Origin: Tistrella mobilis
GTDB lineage: Bacteria > Pseudomonadota > Alphaproteobacteria > Tistrellales > Tistrellaceae
DNA length: 64,000 nt
Reading direction: 5' to 3'
Assembly (NCBI RefSeq): GCF_041468085.1
Contig: NZ_CP121017.1
Coordinates: 4,437,501 to 4,501,500 of the forward strand
The position numbers and the translations under genes were made by a program. The notes under the pieces were generated by a model, which saw only the letters and a list, made by a program, of their open reading frames with translations, was not told where the DNA came from and did no database searches. Shown piece by piece: positions 42,152 to 49,781 of the stretch. Positions within the stretch are counted from its first letter, which is position 1. Each line of letters begins with the position of its first letter.

Positions 42152-42568
42152 TCAGCCCCGGCTCTGTCCCGCGGCGGCAAGGGTGTCGAGATAGGTTTCC
42201 CAGCGCCGGTCGTGCTCGCGGGCGAGTTCGGCCAGATAGCCCCAGCCGTAGATGCCGGTGGAATGGCCGTCATCGAAGACCAGCCGCACGGCATAGTTGC
42301 CGACCGGCTGAACGTCGACGATTGCCACATTGCGTTTGCCGGCCGGCACCTTCTTCTGCCCCGGGCCATGACCCTGGACTTCGGCCGACGGGCTTTCGAC
42401 GCGCAGATATTCGGCGCCCAGCCGGACGTGGTTGCCGTCGTCGAAAGTGACCTCCAGAACCCGTGCCGACCGTTTCAGGCGGATGTCCACCGGCCAGGGG
42501 GCAACGGGTGCGGGCGTGTGGCTGTGCCCGTGGTCATGCTCATGATCATGCCCGTGAAGACCGGCCAT
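42152..42568 (-). CDS. DUF971 protein with His-rich N-terminus
   Basis: DUF971 is the domain found at the N-terminus of gamma-butyrobetaine hydroxylases and as a stand-alone protein often linked to iron-sulfur or quinone genes. Start at 42568 (MAGLHGHDHEHDHGHSH), five bases after the trm112 stop, with CGGAG upstream; Met codons at 42589 and 42610 are alternatives. The first 17 residues contain seven His and three Asp, a likely metal-binding stretch. The domain follows: IRLKRSARVLEVTFDDGN, LGAEYLRVESPSAEVQG, NYAVRLVFDDGHSTGIYGW. 138 residues. Confidence 0.88.
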   Translation of the reverse strand: MAGLHGHDHEHDHGHSHTPAPVAPWPVDIRLKRSARVLEVTFDDGNHVRLGAEYLRVESPSAEVQGHGPGQKKVPAGKRNVAIVDVQPVGNYAVRLVFDDGHSTGIYGWGYLAELAREHDRRWETYLDTLAAAGQSRG

Positions 42569-42572
42569 CGGA

Positions 42573-42803
42573 TCAGGCTCCGGCCGCATCGTCGAGTGAA
42601 CGGGCTTCATCGACCAGCATGATCGGGATGCCGTCGCGGATCGGATAGGCGAGCTTTGCGGCGTCGCTGATCAGCTCCTGGGCGGCGGCGTCATAACGCA
42701 GCGGCTCACGGGTCAGCGGGCAGACCAGAATCTCCAGCAGGCGCGGGTCGACGGTCGCGGGCGGCACGGCGGTCTGGTCGGCAATGGGGGTGGCGTCGGA
42801 CAT
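42573..42803 (-). CDS. Trm112-family protein
   Basis: 76 residues. The core [18 protein letters not shown] followed by [20 protein letters not shown] is the Trm112/YcaR zinc-ribbon-derived fold; only one Cys remains here (residue 28), as in many bacterial members. Trm112 proteins activate methyltransferases acting on tRNA, rRNA or proteins in eukaryotes and archaea; the bacterial partner is usually unknown. The N-terminal ~18 residues are an Ala/Thr-rich lead. It lies in the CnoX-LON-Trm112-DUF971 run. Confidence 0.92.
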   Translation of the reverse strand: MSDATPIADQTAVPPATVDPRLLEILVCPLTREPLRYDAAAQELISDAAKLAYPIRDGIPIMLVDEARSLDDAAGA

Positions 42804-42823
42804 GGGGCATGAAATCCTTGCGG

Positions 42824-43492
42824 TCAGTGACGCGGCGCGTCGTCGTCTTCCTCTCCGGTATGCAACGCCATCTCGATCATGTCGAGGATCAAGGCGGCGC
42901 GTTCCGGCAGCGAGGGCGCCTCAAGCAGGGCCTGCTTTTCCGCCTCCGAGAAGGGGCAGATCATCGCGAGCGAGGTGATCAGTGCCTGATCCGATGCCTG
43001 ATCGATCGCCTGCCAGTCGGCAGACAGTCCCTGCAGAGAGAAATAGCGCTTCAGCCGGTCGGTCAGCAGGGCCCTGTCCAGCCCGGTCGGCGCCGGTTCA
43101 CCTCGATCTGCCTCGAAGGCGGTAAAATCGGTGCGGACCTGGCGATACGGGGTGGTGACGGCCAGTTCCTCGGCCACCCGGAACCGGGCAACGCCGGTCA
43201 GGGTGATCAGATAGCGGCCGTCGCCGCTTTCCTGGAAGCTGCTGATCCGGCCGGCACAGCCGACACCGTAGATTTCCGGCGTGCCGGAGACGAGACCCAG
43301 ATTGGTGCCGAGCCCGGCGCGGGCCGGCTGGACCATGCCGATCAGCCGGTGGCTGCCGAGCGCGTCGTCGATCATCGCCAGATAGCGCGGCTCGAAGATG
43401 TTCAGCGGCAGCCGCCCGCCGGGCAGCAGGATGACACCGCCGAGCGGGAAGATCGGCAGCACCGGCGGCAGGACGTCATGGGCACGGATCAT
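42824..43492 (-). CDS. LON peptidase substrate-binding-domain protein
   Basis: 222 residues consisting only of the Lon N-terminal domain (PF02190): [20 protein letters not shown] near residue 12, [15 protein letters not shown] near 31, [26 protein letters not shown] near 76 and a helical C-terminal part. There is no ATPase or protease domain. These stand-alone proteins are common in alphaproteobacteria beside the thioredoxin-type co-chaperone, suggesting a role in protein quality control. Gap to trm112 is 20 bases. Confidence 0.93.
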   Translation of the reverse strand: MIRAHDVLPPVLPIFPLGGVILLPGGRLPLNIFEPRYLAMIDDALGSHRLIGMVQPARAGLGTNLGLVSGTPEIYGVGCAGRISSFQESGDGRYLITLTGVARFRVAEELAVTTPYRQVRTDFTAFEADRGEPAPTGLDRALLTDRLKRYFSLQGLSADWQAIDQASDQALITSLAMICPFSEAEKQALLEAPSLPERAALILDMIEMALHTGEEDDDAPRH

Positions 43493-43607
43493 GGCAGGTT
43501 CGGGCTCTGCTCGGTCGGCCGGCGGGGTTGCGGGAGTGGGATCCGGAAGGCGGGGACGCGCCGGTCGCCCGCCGCCTCGTCCGGGATCCCCCAGACATGC
43601 CAGAAGA

Positions 43608-44525
43608 TCAGGCGAACAGGATCGAGGTCAGCTTGCGGCGGCCGCTCTGGGCCACCGGGTCCTTAGGGCCGAGCGCATCGAAGATCTCGAACAGCTGGGT
43701 GCGGGCGGCATTGTCGTTCCACTCGCGGTCGCGGCGGACGATCTCGAGCAGCTGGTCGATCGCGGCTTTTGCGTCACCTGCGGCATAGAGCGCCATGGCG
43801 AGCTCCATGCGGGTGGCATGGTCGCCCGGGTCGGCCGCAAGCTTTGCTTCCAGTGCCGCGGTCTCACCGGCACCGGCTGCCTTCTCGGCCAGGTCGATCG
43901 CCGTGCGGGCGCGAACCAGATGGGGATCTTTCGCCATCTCTTCAGGGGCGTGGGCCAGCACCTCGCGGGCCTTTTCCAGATCGCCCATCTTCACGTAGAC
44001 CTGGGCAAGTCCCGCCAGTGCCTCGGTGCGCGAGGGATCGGCCTGCAGAACCTGAGTGTAGAGGCCACCAGCCATGCGCACATCGCCGGCTTCCAGCAGC
44101 TCGGCCGCCTGGGCCAGCGCCTCGTCGATCATCCGGGTTTCGTCGTCGCCGCCCGCGCGAAGCAGGTTGTCGACGAACTGCCGGATCTGGCTTTCCGGCA
44201 GTGCCCCCATGAACCCGTCGACCGGCCGGCCGCCCACGAAGGCATAGACGGCCGGAATCGACTGGATGCGCATCTGCTGCGCCAGTTCCGGGTTCTCGTC
44301 GATGTTCATCTTGACCAGCCGCACCTTGCCCTTGGCGGCCAGGACCACCTTTTCGAGCACGGGCGTCAGCTGCTTGCAGGGCCCGCACCAGGGCGCCCAG
44401 AAGTCGACGATGACCGGCGTCTCACGCGAGGCCTCGATGACGTCGGCCATGAAATGCGCGGTGTCGGTGTCTTTGATCACATCCGCCGGGGCAGTGCCCC
44501 TGGCGCCGCCGATGATGGTCTGCAT
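43608..44525 (-). CDS. cnoX: Thioredoxin-domain co-chaperone CnoX (YbbN)
   Basis: Chaperedoxin that protects proteins from oxidation and hands them to GroEL or DnaK. The 305-residue protein has an N-terminal thioredoxin domain with an intact active site (Cys47-Gly-Pro-Cys50 in WAPWCGPCKQ), unlike E. coli CnoX, which lacks the first Cys. A C-terminal TPR-like region follows (ALAGLAQVYVKMGDLEKARE, LAMALYAAGDAKAAIDQLLE) and ends DPVAQSGRRKLTSILF. It lies 115 bases before the LON-like gene on the same strand. Confidence 0.93.
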   Translation of the reverse strand: MQTIIGGARGTAPADVIKDTDTAHFMADVIEASRETPVIVDFWAPWCGPCKQLTPVLEKVVLAAKGKVRLVKMNIDENPELAQQMRIQSIPAVYAFVGGRPVDGFMGALPESQIRQFVDNLLRAGGDDETRMIDEALAQAAELLEAGDVRMAGGLYTQVLQADPSRTEALAGLAQVYVKMGDLEKAREVLAHAPEEMAKDPHLVRARTAIDLAEKAAGAGETAALEAKLAADPGDHATRMELAMALYAAGDAKAAIDQLLEIVRRDREWNDNAARTQLFEIFDALGPKDPVAQSGRRKLTSILFA

Positions 44526-44692
44526 GGCAACGGTCCCGTTCTTTTTCGAAGCGCGATGGCGAAACTCTGCCTGCGCCCGGAAGGCCGGCCGCGGCCTCCC
44601 GCTTGTAGCATGAAAGATGGCACGGCGCGCGTCTCCAGCAAGGGGCGCCCCAGCCGGATTACGCCTCAGACGCGATCCGTCGCCGTCACCGC

Positions 44693-45193
44693 TCAGCTGA
44701 GAGCGTCGAGATCGACGATCCGGACGTCATGGCCGAAGCTTGCCACGAAGCGTTTCAGCCCGTCGCCCGAGACCACGGTCGAGGCATCGTTGAACAGCGG
44801 ATGGGCGTTGACCCGATCCGCATCGGCCACCCGCCGGTCGAGGGCGAACACCACCCGGCGATCGGGATCGTTGATCAGTGCGAAGGGCGTGACCGAGCCC
44901 GGGCTGACGCCCAGCACCTCCATCAGCAGATCCGGCTTTCCGAAGGAGAAACGGCCGGCGCCGAGCAATGCCTGAAGATGCTTCAGATCCACCCGCCGGT
45001 CGGCGGCGACGGTGGCCAGCCAGAGATCGCCACGCTTGTCCTTCAGGAACAGGTTCTTGACGTGCAGCCCCGGCACATGGGCAGTCTCTGCTTCCGCCTC
45101 TTCGACGGTGAAGACCGGCGCATGGTCAAAGGTCTCATGCGCGATGCCCAGGGCATCGAGACGGGCGAAGAGGTCGGCACGGGTGGCAGGCAT
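44693..45193 (-). CDS. Prolyl-tRNA editing protein ProX/YbaK-like
   Basis: Free-standing editing domain that removes alanine (or another amino acid) wrongly attached to tRNA-Pro. Start at 45193 (MPATRADLFARLDALG) gives 166 residues. Blocks seen: TFDHAPVFTVEEAEA near residue 21, HVKNLFLKDKRGDLWL near 43 with the catalytic Lys, FGKPDLLMEVLGVSPGSVTP near 84 and LINDPDRRVVFALDR. PrdX/ProXp-ala type is most likely from the N-terminal pattern. It stands between the cnoX gene and the TRAP cluster terminator. Confidence 0.92.
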   Translation of the reverse strand: MPATRADLFARLDALGIAHETFDHAPVFTVEEAEAETAHVPGLHVKNLFLKDKRGDLWLATVAADRRVDLKHLQALLGAGRFSFGKPDLLMEVLGVSPGSVTPFALINDPDRRVVFALDRRVADADRVNAHPLFNDASTVVSGDGLKRFVASFGHDVRIVDLDALS

Positions 45194-45219
45194 GGCGGAT
45201 CCGATGGTTCTGGCGGCAG

Positions 45220-45261
45220 AAAAGACGAGGCGGGGAAGCGGATCATCGCCGCTTCCCCGCC
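45220..45261 (-). terminator. Terminator of the TRAP transporter operon
   Basis: GGCGGGGAAGCGG at 45229-45241 pairs perfectly with CCGCTTCCCCGCC at 45249-45261. On the minus strand the stem is followed by TCGTCTTTTC. It lies 28 bases after the dctP stop. Confidence 0.82.
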
Positions 45262-45289
45262 CCGCCTGCAAGTCCCCTTGCCGGCCCCG

Positions 45290-46360
45290 TCAGGGCCGGG
45301 CGGCATGCTTTGCGACCAGAGCCTTGGCTTCTTCAATCAGCGCCGGGCCGTCGATGCCACGAGCGGTCATGCGCTCTGCCCAGGCCTTTTCGACCTCGGC
45401 GCCGACGGCGCGGAAGCGATCAGTCTCTTCAGGCGTCAGTGCGATGATCCGGTTGGTGGTCGACTTTTCGATCGAGGCGACCACCGGCGCATCGGCCTGA
45501 TCCATCACGCGGCCGATCGCGCGGGCCTCGGCGATGCCGGCATTGTCGTCGATGACCTTCTTCAGGTCGGCGGGCAGGCCGTCATATTTCGCCTGGTTCA
45601 TCGCCACCAGCATCATGGTGGTGTAGAGCGCATTCTCGCCTGCGAACACCATATGACGGTGAACCAGTTCCTGCAGGCGCAGCGCGTCCAGCCCTTCCAT
45701 CGGCAGCACGGTGCCGTCGATCACGCCGCGCGACAGCGCTTCTGCGGTCTGCGGCACCGGCATGCCGACCGGCTCGGCACCAAGCGCTTCGATGAAGGAA
45801 TTGATCAGCCGCGACGGGCCGCGCAGCTTCAGCCCCTTCATCTCTTCGGGCGTGCGGACCTCGCGATCGCGGGTGTGGATCAGCCCGGGGCTGTGGGTAT
45901 GGGCCGCGATCACCTTCACGCCCTCGAAGCGGCCGGTGAGGTGCTTCATCGCGAATTCATGCGCGGCCTGGCTGGTGATCTCGGCCGAGCGCGGCAGGAA
46001 GGGCAGATCGAAGACCTCCGCTTCGGGGAAGCGGTCGGGGGTGTATCCCACCACCGTCCAGATGATGTCGGCCTGGCCGGTGCGCGCCTGATCGAACAGC
46101 GAGGGCGGAGTGCCGCCCAGCTGCATGGCCGGGTAGATCTTGACCTCGATCCGCCCGGCGGACTGGCTCTCCACCCGCTGCTTCCAGTCGGCGAAGTACT
46201 TGGAATGAACCGCCGACGTCGGCGGGAAGAAATGGTGCAGGCGCAGCGTCACCTCTGCTGCGGCCGCCTGGCCGGCGATGCCTGCCGCCAGCACCATGCC
46301 GGCTGCGCCGGCTGCCATTCGTGCGGCGAGCCGCCGCCAGCCCGTTGCAATCCCCGTCAT
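45290..46360 (-). CDS. TRAP transporter solute-binding protein (DctP family)
   Basis: Periplasmic receptor that delivers an organic acid to the DctQM membrane pair. ATG at 46360 follows GGAGG and gives 356 residues, with a signal peptide (residues 1-34, ending AAA). The core shows LRLHHFFPPTSAVHSKYFAD, IEVKIYPAMQLGGTPPSLFD with the conserved binding segment, and the substrate-clamping arginine in GLKLRGPSRLINSF. The ligand is unknown; linkage to a flavin monooxygenase points to an aromatic or other ring acid. It is separated from the permease genes by the DUF3237 gene. Confidence 0.92.
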   Translation of the reverse strand: MTGIATGWRRLAARMAAGAAGMVLAAGIAGQAAAAEVTLRLHHFFPPTSAVHSKYFADWKQRVESQSAGRIEVKIYPAMQLGGTPPSLFDQARTGQADIIWTVVGYTPDRFPEAEVFDLPFLPRSAEITSQAAHEFAMKHLTGRFEGVKVIAAHTHSPGLIHTRDREVRTPEEMKGLKLRGPSRLINSFIEALGAEPVGMPVPQTAEALSRGVIDGTVLPMEGLDALRLQELVHRHMVFAGENALYTTMMLVAMNQAKYDGLPADLKKVIDDNAGIAEARAIGRVMDQADAPVVASIEKSTTNRIIALTPEETDRFRAVGAEVEKAWAERMTARGIDGPALIEEAKALVAKHAARP

Positions 46361-46435
46361 CGGTCTTTCCTCCCTGATCTTGCGGATGTTGAGGGGCTGC
46401 CGCTTCTGGACGGGCGGCATGCCCGGCTGCTGCGG

Positions 46436-46930
46436 TCAGCCGACCGCGAAGACCTCGATCTCGACCCGCGCCGCCAGACGTCGGCCCCGGGCCACGAACA
46501 GCGTCCGGTTCATCCAGCCGAGAACCGGATGACCGGTGGTGAAGCGTGGGGTGGTGCGGAAGTAATAGAGCGCCGGGTCGACGTCCTCGCCCGCCGCCAC
46601 CCGGGCCAGCACGTCGGCCGGACCGTGGCGCATGCCGGGATTGCGGATGTCGACCAGCGCCTCGACGGCCATGCCGTCGACCTCGGTGAGGGCGAGAGTG
46701 TAGCGGGCCTCGATCTCGGCCAGGCCGTCGGGCCGCACGGTCTGCCAGTCGGCCCCGCCGGGCAGCACCCGCCCGGCCAGCCGGGCGCCGGAGACCCGAC
46801 CACCCAGGATCGGGATGATCCGGCGCTGGCCGTCGACAAGCGTCCCCAGTTCCTGGGGCGCGCCGATCTCGGCCTCGATCAGGGCCACGGGGGAGAGCAC
46901 GGGCGGAGTGGCGGGAAAGCCGGTGGTCAT
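46436..46930 (-). CDS. DUF3237 (UPF0311) family protein
   Basis: 164 residues. The family pattern is seen in ELGTLVDGQRRIIPILGGRV, followed by LPGGADWQTVRPDGLAEIEA, YTLALTEVDG and YYFRTTPRFTTGHPVLGWMN, with the C-terminal LFVARGRRLAARVEIEVF. DUF3237 proteins form small beta barrels; no activity is firmly known, though they often occur in aromatic-compound gene clusters. Here the gene is inserted between the TRAP permease and its binding protein, spaced by 23 and 75 bases, so it is co-transcribed with them. Confidence 0.92.
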   Translation of the reverse strand: MTTGFPATPPVLSPVALIEAEIGAPQELGTLVDGQRRIIPILGGRVSGARLAGRVLPGGADWQTVRPDGLAEIEARYTLALTEVDGMAVEALVDIRNPGMRHGPADVLARVAAGEDVDPALYYFRTTPRFTTGHPVLGWMNRTLFVARGRRLAARVEIEVFAVG

Positions 46931-46953
46931 GGGCGGCGGACCTTTCCTGAAGA

Positions 46954-48273
46954 TCAGTAGAGCAGGCGCATCAGGCCAAGCGTGATGCCCGGAAAGGCCA
47001 CCAGTGCCAGGATGCGCAGCACGTCGGAGACGAGGAACGGGATCACGCCGGCGAAGGTGTCGCGCATGGGGGTGCCGCCCGACATGGCGTTGATCACGAA
47101 GACATTGAGCCCGACCGGGGGGGTGATCATGCCGACCTCCACCACCACCAGCGCCAGAATGCCGAACCAGATGGCGGCTTCTGCGGGCGGCAGGCCGAAA
47201 TCCAGCGCCATGATCAGCGGGTAGAAGATCGGCACGGTCAGCAGGATCATCGACAGGCTGTCCATGATGCAGCCGAGCGCCAGGTAGAGCACCAGGATTG
47301 CCGCCAGCACCACGATCGGCGGCACGTCGAGCCCGCCGATCGCCTCGGCCGCCTGCATCGGCAGGCCGGTGAGTGCCAGGAAGCCGTTGAAGGCGGCGGC
47401 CCCCAGCACGATCATGAAGATCATTGCGGTGCCGGATGCGGTCTCCATCACCACCTCGGTGAAGGCACCGCGGCGGAGCCCGCCGCGGACCAGCGCGAAC
47501 AACCCGGTGGCGGCAGCCCCCACCGCGGCTCCTTCGGTGGGCGTGAAGACGCCGGCATAGATGCCGCCGATGACCAGCACGAAAATCAGGAAAACCGGCC
47601 AGGTGCGGGCGAGGCCGCGGAGACGTTCCGACCAGCCGATCCGGGCGACGGCCGGCGCGGCTTCCGGCTTCAGCATCACCTGAACCCTGATTGCTGCCAT
47701 ATAGCCCAGAGCGGCAAGCACGCCCGGCACCAGGGCGGCAATGAACATCCGGTCGATGTTCTGCCCGGTCAGCACCGCATAGATCACCAGCACCACCGAG
47801 GGCGGGATGAGGATACCGAGCGTACCGCCGGCCGCCAGAACGCCGGTCGCCAGCCCGTCGTCATAGCCATGGCGGCGCATTTCGGGCAGGGCGACCCGGG
47901 TCATGGTCGCGGCGGTGGCGAGTGACGAGCCGCAGATCGAGCCGAAGGCGGCGCAGGCGCCGATCGCGGCCATGGCGAGGCCGCCGCGGCGATGGCCCAG
48001 CCAGTCGCGGGCAGCATCGAACAGCAGCTGCGACAGGCCGGCCCGCCCGGCGAAGGCGCCCATCAGCAGGAAGAGCGGCACGATCGACAGCGCGTGATTG
48101 GAGAACTGCTCCACCGGCAGGGTGGTGAGCCCGGCCATGATGCCCATGGGGCCTGCGACCGCCATACTGCCCAGGATGCCGGCCAGCAGCATGGCGAGCC
48201 CGACCGGCACGCGCAGGGCCATGGCGATGAGCAGACCGGCAATGCCGAGAAGACCGATGGTGGTATCGCTCAT
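46954..48273 (-). CDS. TRAP transporter large permease (DctM)
   Basis: 439 residues, about twelve helices, starting at 48273 (MSDTTIGLLGIAG). Typical DctM segments are LFLLMGAFAGRAGLSQLLFD near residue 73, AAFGSICGSSLATAATM near 110 (the GSS...A.T signature), GGTLGILIPPSVVLVIYAVL near 150, and EVGMITPPVGLNVFVIN near the C-terminus. It couples sodium entry to substrate uptake. Its ATG overlaps the dctQ stop (ATGA). Confidence 0.95.
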   Translation of the reverse strand: MSDTTIGLLGIAGLLIAMALRVPVGLAMLLAGILGSMAVAGPMGIMAGLTTLPVEQFSNHALSIVPLFLLMGAFAGRAGLSQLLFDAARDWLGHRRGGLAMAAIGACAAFGSICGSSLATAATMTRVALPEMRRHGYDDGLATGVLAAGGTLGILIPPSVVLVIYAVLTGQNIDRMFIAALVPGVLAALGYMAAIRVQVMLKPEAAPAVARIGWSERLRGLARTWPVFLIFVLVIGGIYAGVFTPTEGAAVGAAATGLFALVRGGLRRGAFTEVVMETASGTAMIFMIVLGAAAFNGFLALTGLPMQAAEAIGGLDVPPIVVLAAILVLYLALGCIMDSLSMILLTVPIFYPLIMALDFGLPPAEAAIWFGILALVVVEVGMITPPVGLNVFVINAMSGGTPMRDTFAGVIPFLVSDVLRILALVAFPGITLGLMRLLY

Positions 48274-48911
48274 CACCGGTTCTCCGCCCTGGCCGGTCCG
48301 GCCTCTGCCGCCGCGATCTCGGCTTCGGTCGGCGGCACGGCGCCGCGCAGCGTGGCGCCAAGCGTGGTCAGGCAGGCGAGGGTTGTGAGGGCCATGAAGG
48401 CCACCCCCGGCACATAGACCCACCATTGCGGCAGACCCAGAATCATCGTGGTCTCGCCATAAGTCAGCCGTTCTTCAAGACCGATGGTCAGCCGCCAGGC
48501 GAGCAGGGCGGACGTGACGGCGAAGAGGAGATCGGCGATGACGCCCAGCGCCCGGCGCAGGCCGGGGCCGGCGCGCATGGTGAAGAGGTCGACGGTGACA
48601 TGGGCGCGGGCGAGCTGGGCCTGGGGCAGAAAGCAGAAGACCGCGATCGCGGTACCTGTTTCGACCAGTTCGAAATCGCCCGGCACCGGCCCCAATTCCA
48701 GCCCGGCGATGCCGGTGCCGGCAAACCAACGGCCGATGATGCTGATCACCGACATCGCGGCGATCGCAACCAGCATCAGCCCGCCGGCCATGGCGACCAG
48801 ACGGCACAGGACCCCGACGGGGCCGAAACCGGTACGGAAGGGGCCGCCGGACCGCGACGCCTTCCGACCGCGGCCCTGCACGCTGTGCGGGGCCGGGTCT
48901 GCCCTCGACAT
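48273..48911 (-). CDS. TRAP transporter small permease (DctQ)
   Basis: 212 residues from 48911 (MSRADPAPHSVQGRGR). A ~35-residue basic lead precedes four helices (LVAMAGGLMLVAIAAMSVIS; AIAVFCFLPQAQLARAHVTV; ALGVIADLLFAVTSALLAWR; WWVYVPGVAFMALTTLACLT). The ending of helix 2 with QLARAHVTVDLF and ETTMILGLPQWWVY are DctQ hallmarks. The lead is longer than usual. It is the first gene of the dctQ-dctM-DUF3237-dctP unit; the promoter must lie in the 139 bases before it, which hold the 27-base repeats. Confidence 0.92.
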   Translation of the reverse strand: MSRADPAPHSVQGRGRKASRSGGPFRTGFGPVGVLCRLVAMAGGLMLVAIAAMSVISIIGRWFAGTGIAGLELGPVPGDFELVETGTAIAVFCFLPQAQLARAHVTVDLFTMRAGPGLRRALGVIADLLFAVTSALLAWRLTIGLEERLTYGETTMILGLPQWWVYVPGVAFMALTTLACLTTLGATLRGAVPPTEAEIAAAEAGPARAENR

Positions 48912-49006
48912 GGGGCGCCTCTCCTCCCTGGGCGGCGGGATCTTGTTGCCCCGCTCGTCTCCGGCATCCGCCAGTGCGGATGCCGCCTTGTGTTGTCTCA
49001 AGCCCC

Positions 49007-49074
49007 GCGAGCAGATCGCGTGCTCAAAACCTCGCGAGCAGATCGCGTGCTCAAAACCTCGCGAGCAGATCGCG
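49007..49074. repeat. 27-base tandem repeat, about 2.5 copies, at the end of marR
   Basis: Two exact copies of a 27-base unit (GCGAGCAGATCGCGTGCTC then AAAACCTC) start at 49007 and 49034, and a third begins at 49061 and breaks off after 14 bases. The third is the 3' coding end of marR and the second contains its stop. Each unit includes the inverted repeat GAGCA-N7-TGCTC. The array also lies in the upstream region of dctQ. Confidence 0.9.
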
Positions 49075-49548
49075 GAGCGTGACCTTCTCCGCCTCGCTCA
49101 GCCGCGCCGAGACGCGGTCGTCATGGGCGCGGATCCGCCGGATCAACTCGTCGAGCACCGCCTCGCCATCGGGCGTGAGGGCAAGCTGGTTGACCCGCCG
49201 GTCGCCGGGGGTCGGCCGGCGCTCGACATAGCCCGCACGTTCCAGCCGATCCACCAGGGCCATGGTGCCCGAGCGGGCGATGCCCACCACCCGGCCGAGC
49301 CGGCTCTGGTTGAGGCCGGGGTTGTTCCGGATCAGCACCATCGACGAGAACATCGGCGGTGTGATGTCCAGATCTGCGACGGTGGCGAAGAAATCCTCGT
49401 AGATGGCGATCTGGGCCCGGCGCAGCGCATAGCCCATCAGCTCGCGCAGCACCCCGAACTCAACATCCTCCGGCCATTGCTCAAAAGCATCGCCGCGACC
49501 GGCCGGCCGCGGCAGGACGCTGGAGGTCGTCCGCCGTCCGCGTGTCAT
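49051..49548 (-). CDS. MarR-family transcriptional regulator
   Basis: 165 residues: an N-terminal basic lead, then helices ending in ATVADLDITPPMFSSMVLIR, the recognition-helix region GLNQSRLGRVVGIARSGTMA, the wing VERRPTPGDRRVNQLALTPD and a C-terminal dimerisation helix. MarR proteins usually repress a neighbouring gene until a phenolic ligand binds. It stands between the TRAP operon (same strand) and the divergent flavin monooxygenase gene, so either or both are likely targets. The last codons are part of the 27-base tandem repeat. Confidence 0.93.
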   Translation of the reverse strand: MTRGRRTTSSVLPRPAGRGDAFEQWPEDVEFGVLRELMGYALRRAQIAIYEDFFATVADLDITPPMFSSMVLIRNNPGLNQSRLGRVVGIARSGTMALVDRLERAGYVERRPTPGDRRVNQLALTPDGEAVLDELIRRIRAHDDRVSARLSEAEKVTLRDLLARF

Positions 49549-49677
49549 TCCCGTCTCCCGATGATCCGGCCCCGGGCTGGCTTCGTTCTGATCCCGGGCG
49601 GTGCATCGGCCACCATAAACCGGTTTTCTGCCGGTTTCCTCAGATTAGTTCGCAGAACGGATGATCGTCAATTCGGA

Positions 49678-49697
49678 TTGTAATGACATCGTACATT
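49678..49697. promoter_or_regulatory. Imperfect dyad in the marR/monooxygenase intergenic region
   Basis: TTGTAATGACATCGTACATT has TGTA-N9-TACA half sites in a locally AT-rich stretch (49660-49710) that probably holds the promoters of both divergent genes. It is a candidate MarR operator; the match is short. Confidence 0.3.
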
Positions 49698-49781
49698 CTA
49701 CGGATATATCCTGTCCCGAAACACGCAATGCGCCCGGGCCGGAGCCGGAGCCGAGGGCGCCGGATGGGAGGAGAGGATCCG

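Noticed and set aside
44729-46960. A 743-codon plus-strand frame across the TRAP binding protein and DUF3237 genes
   Set aside because: Antisense shadow of well-supported genes; no ribosome site or domain.
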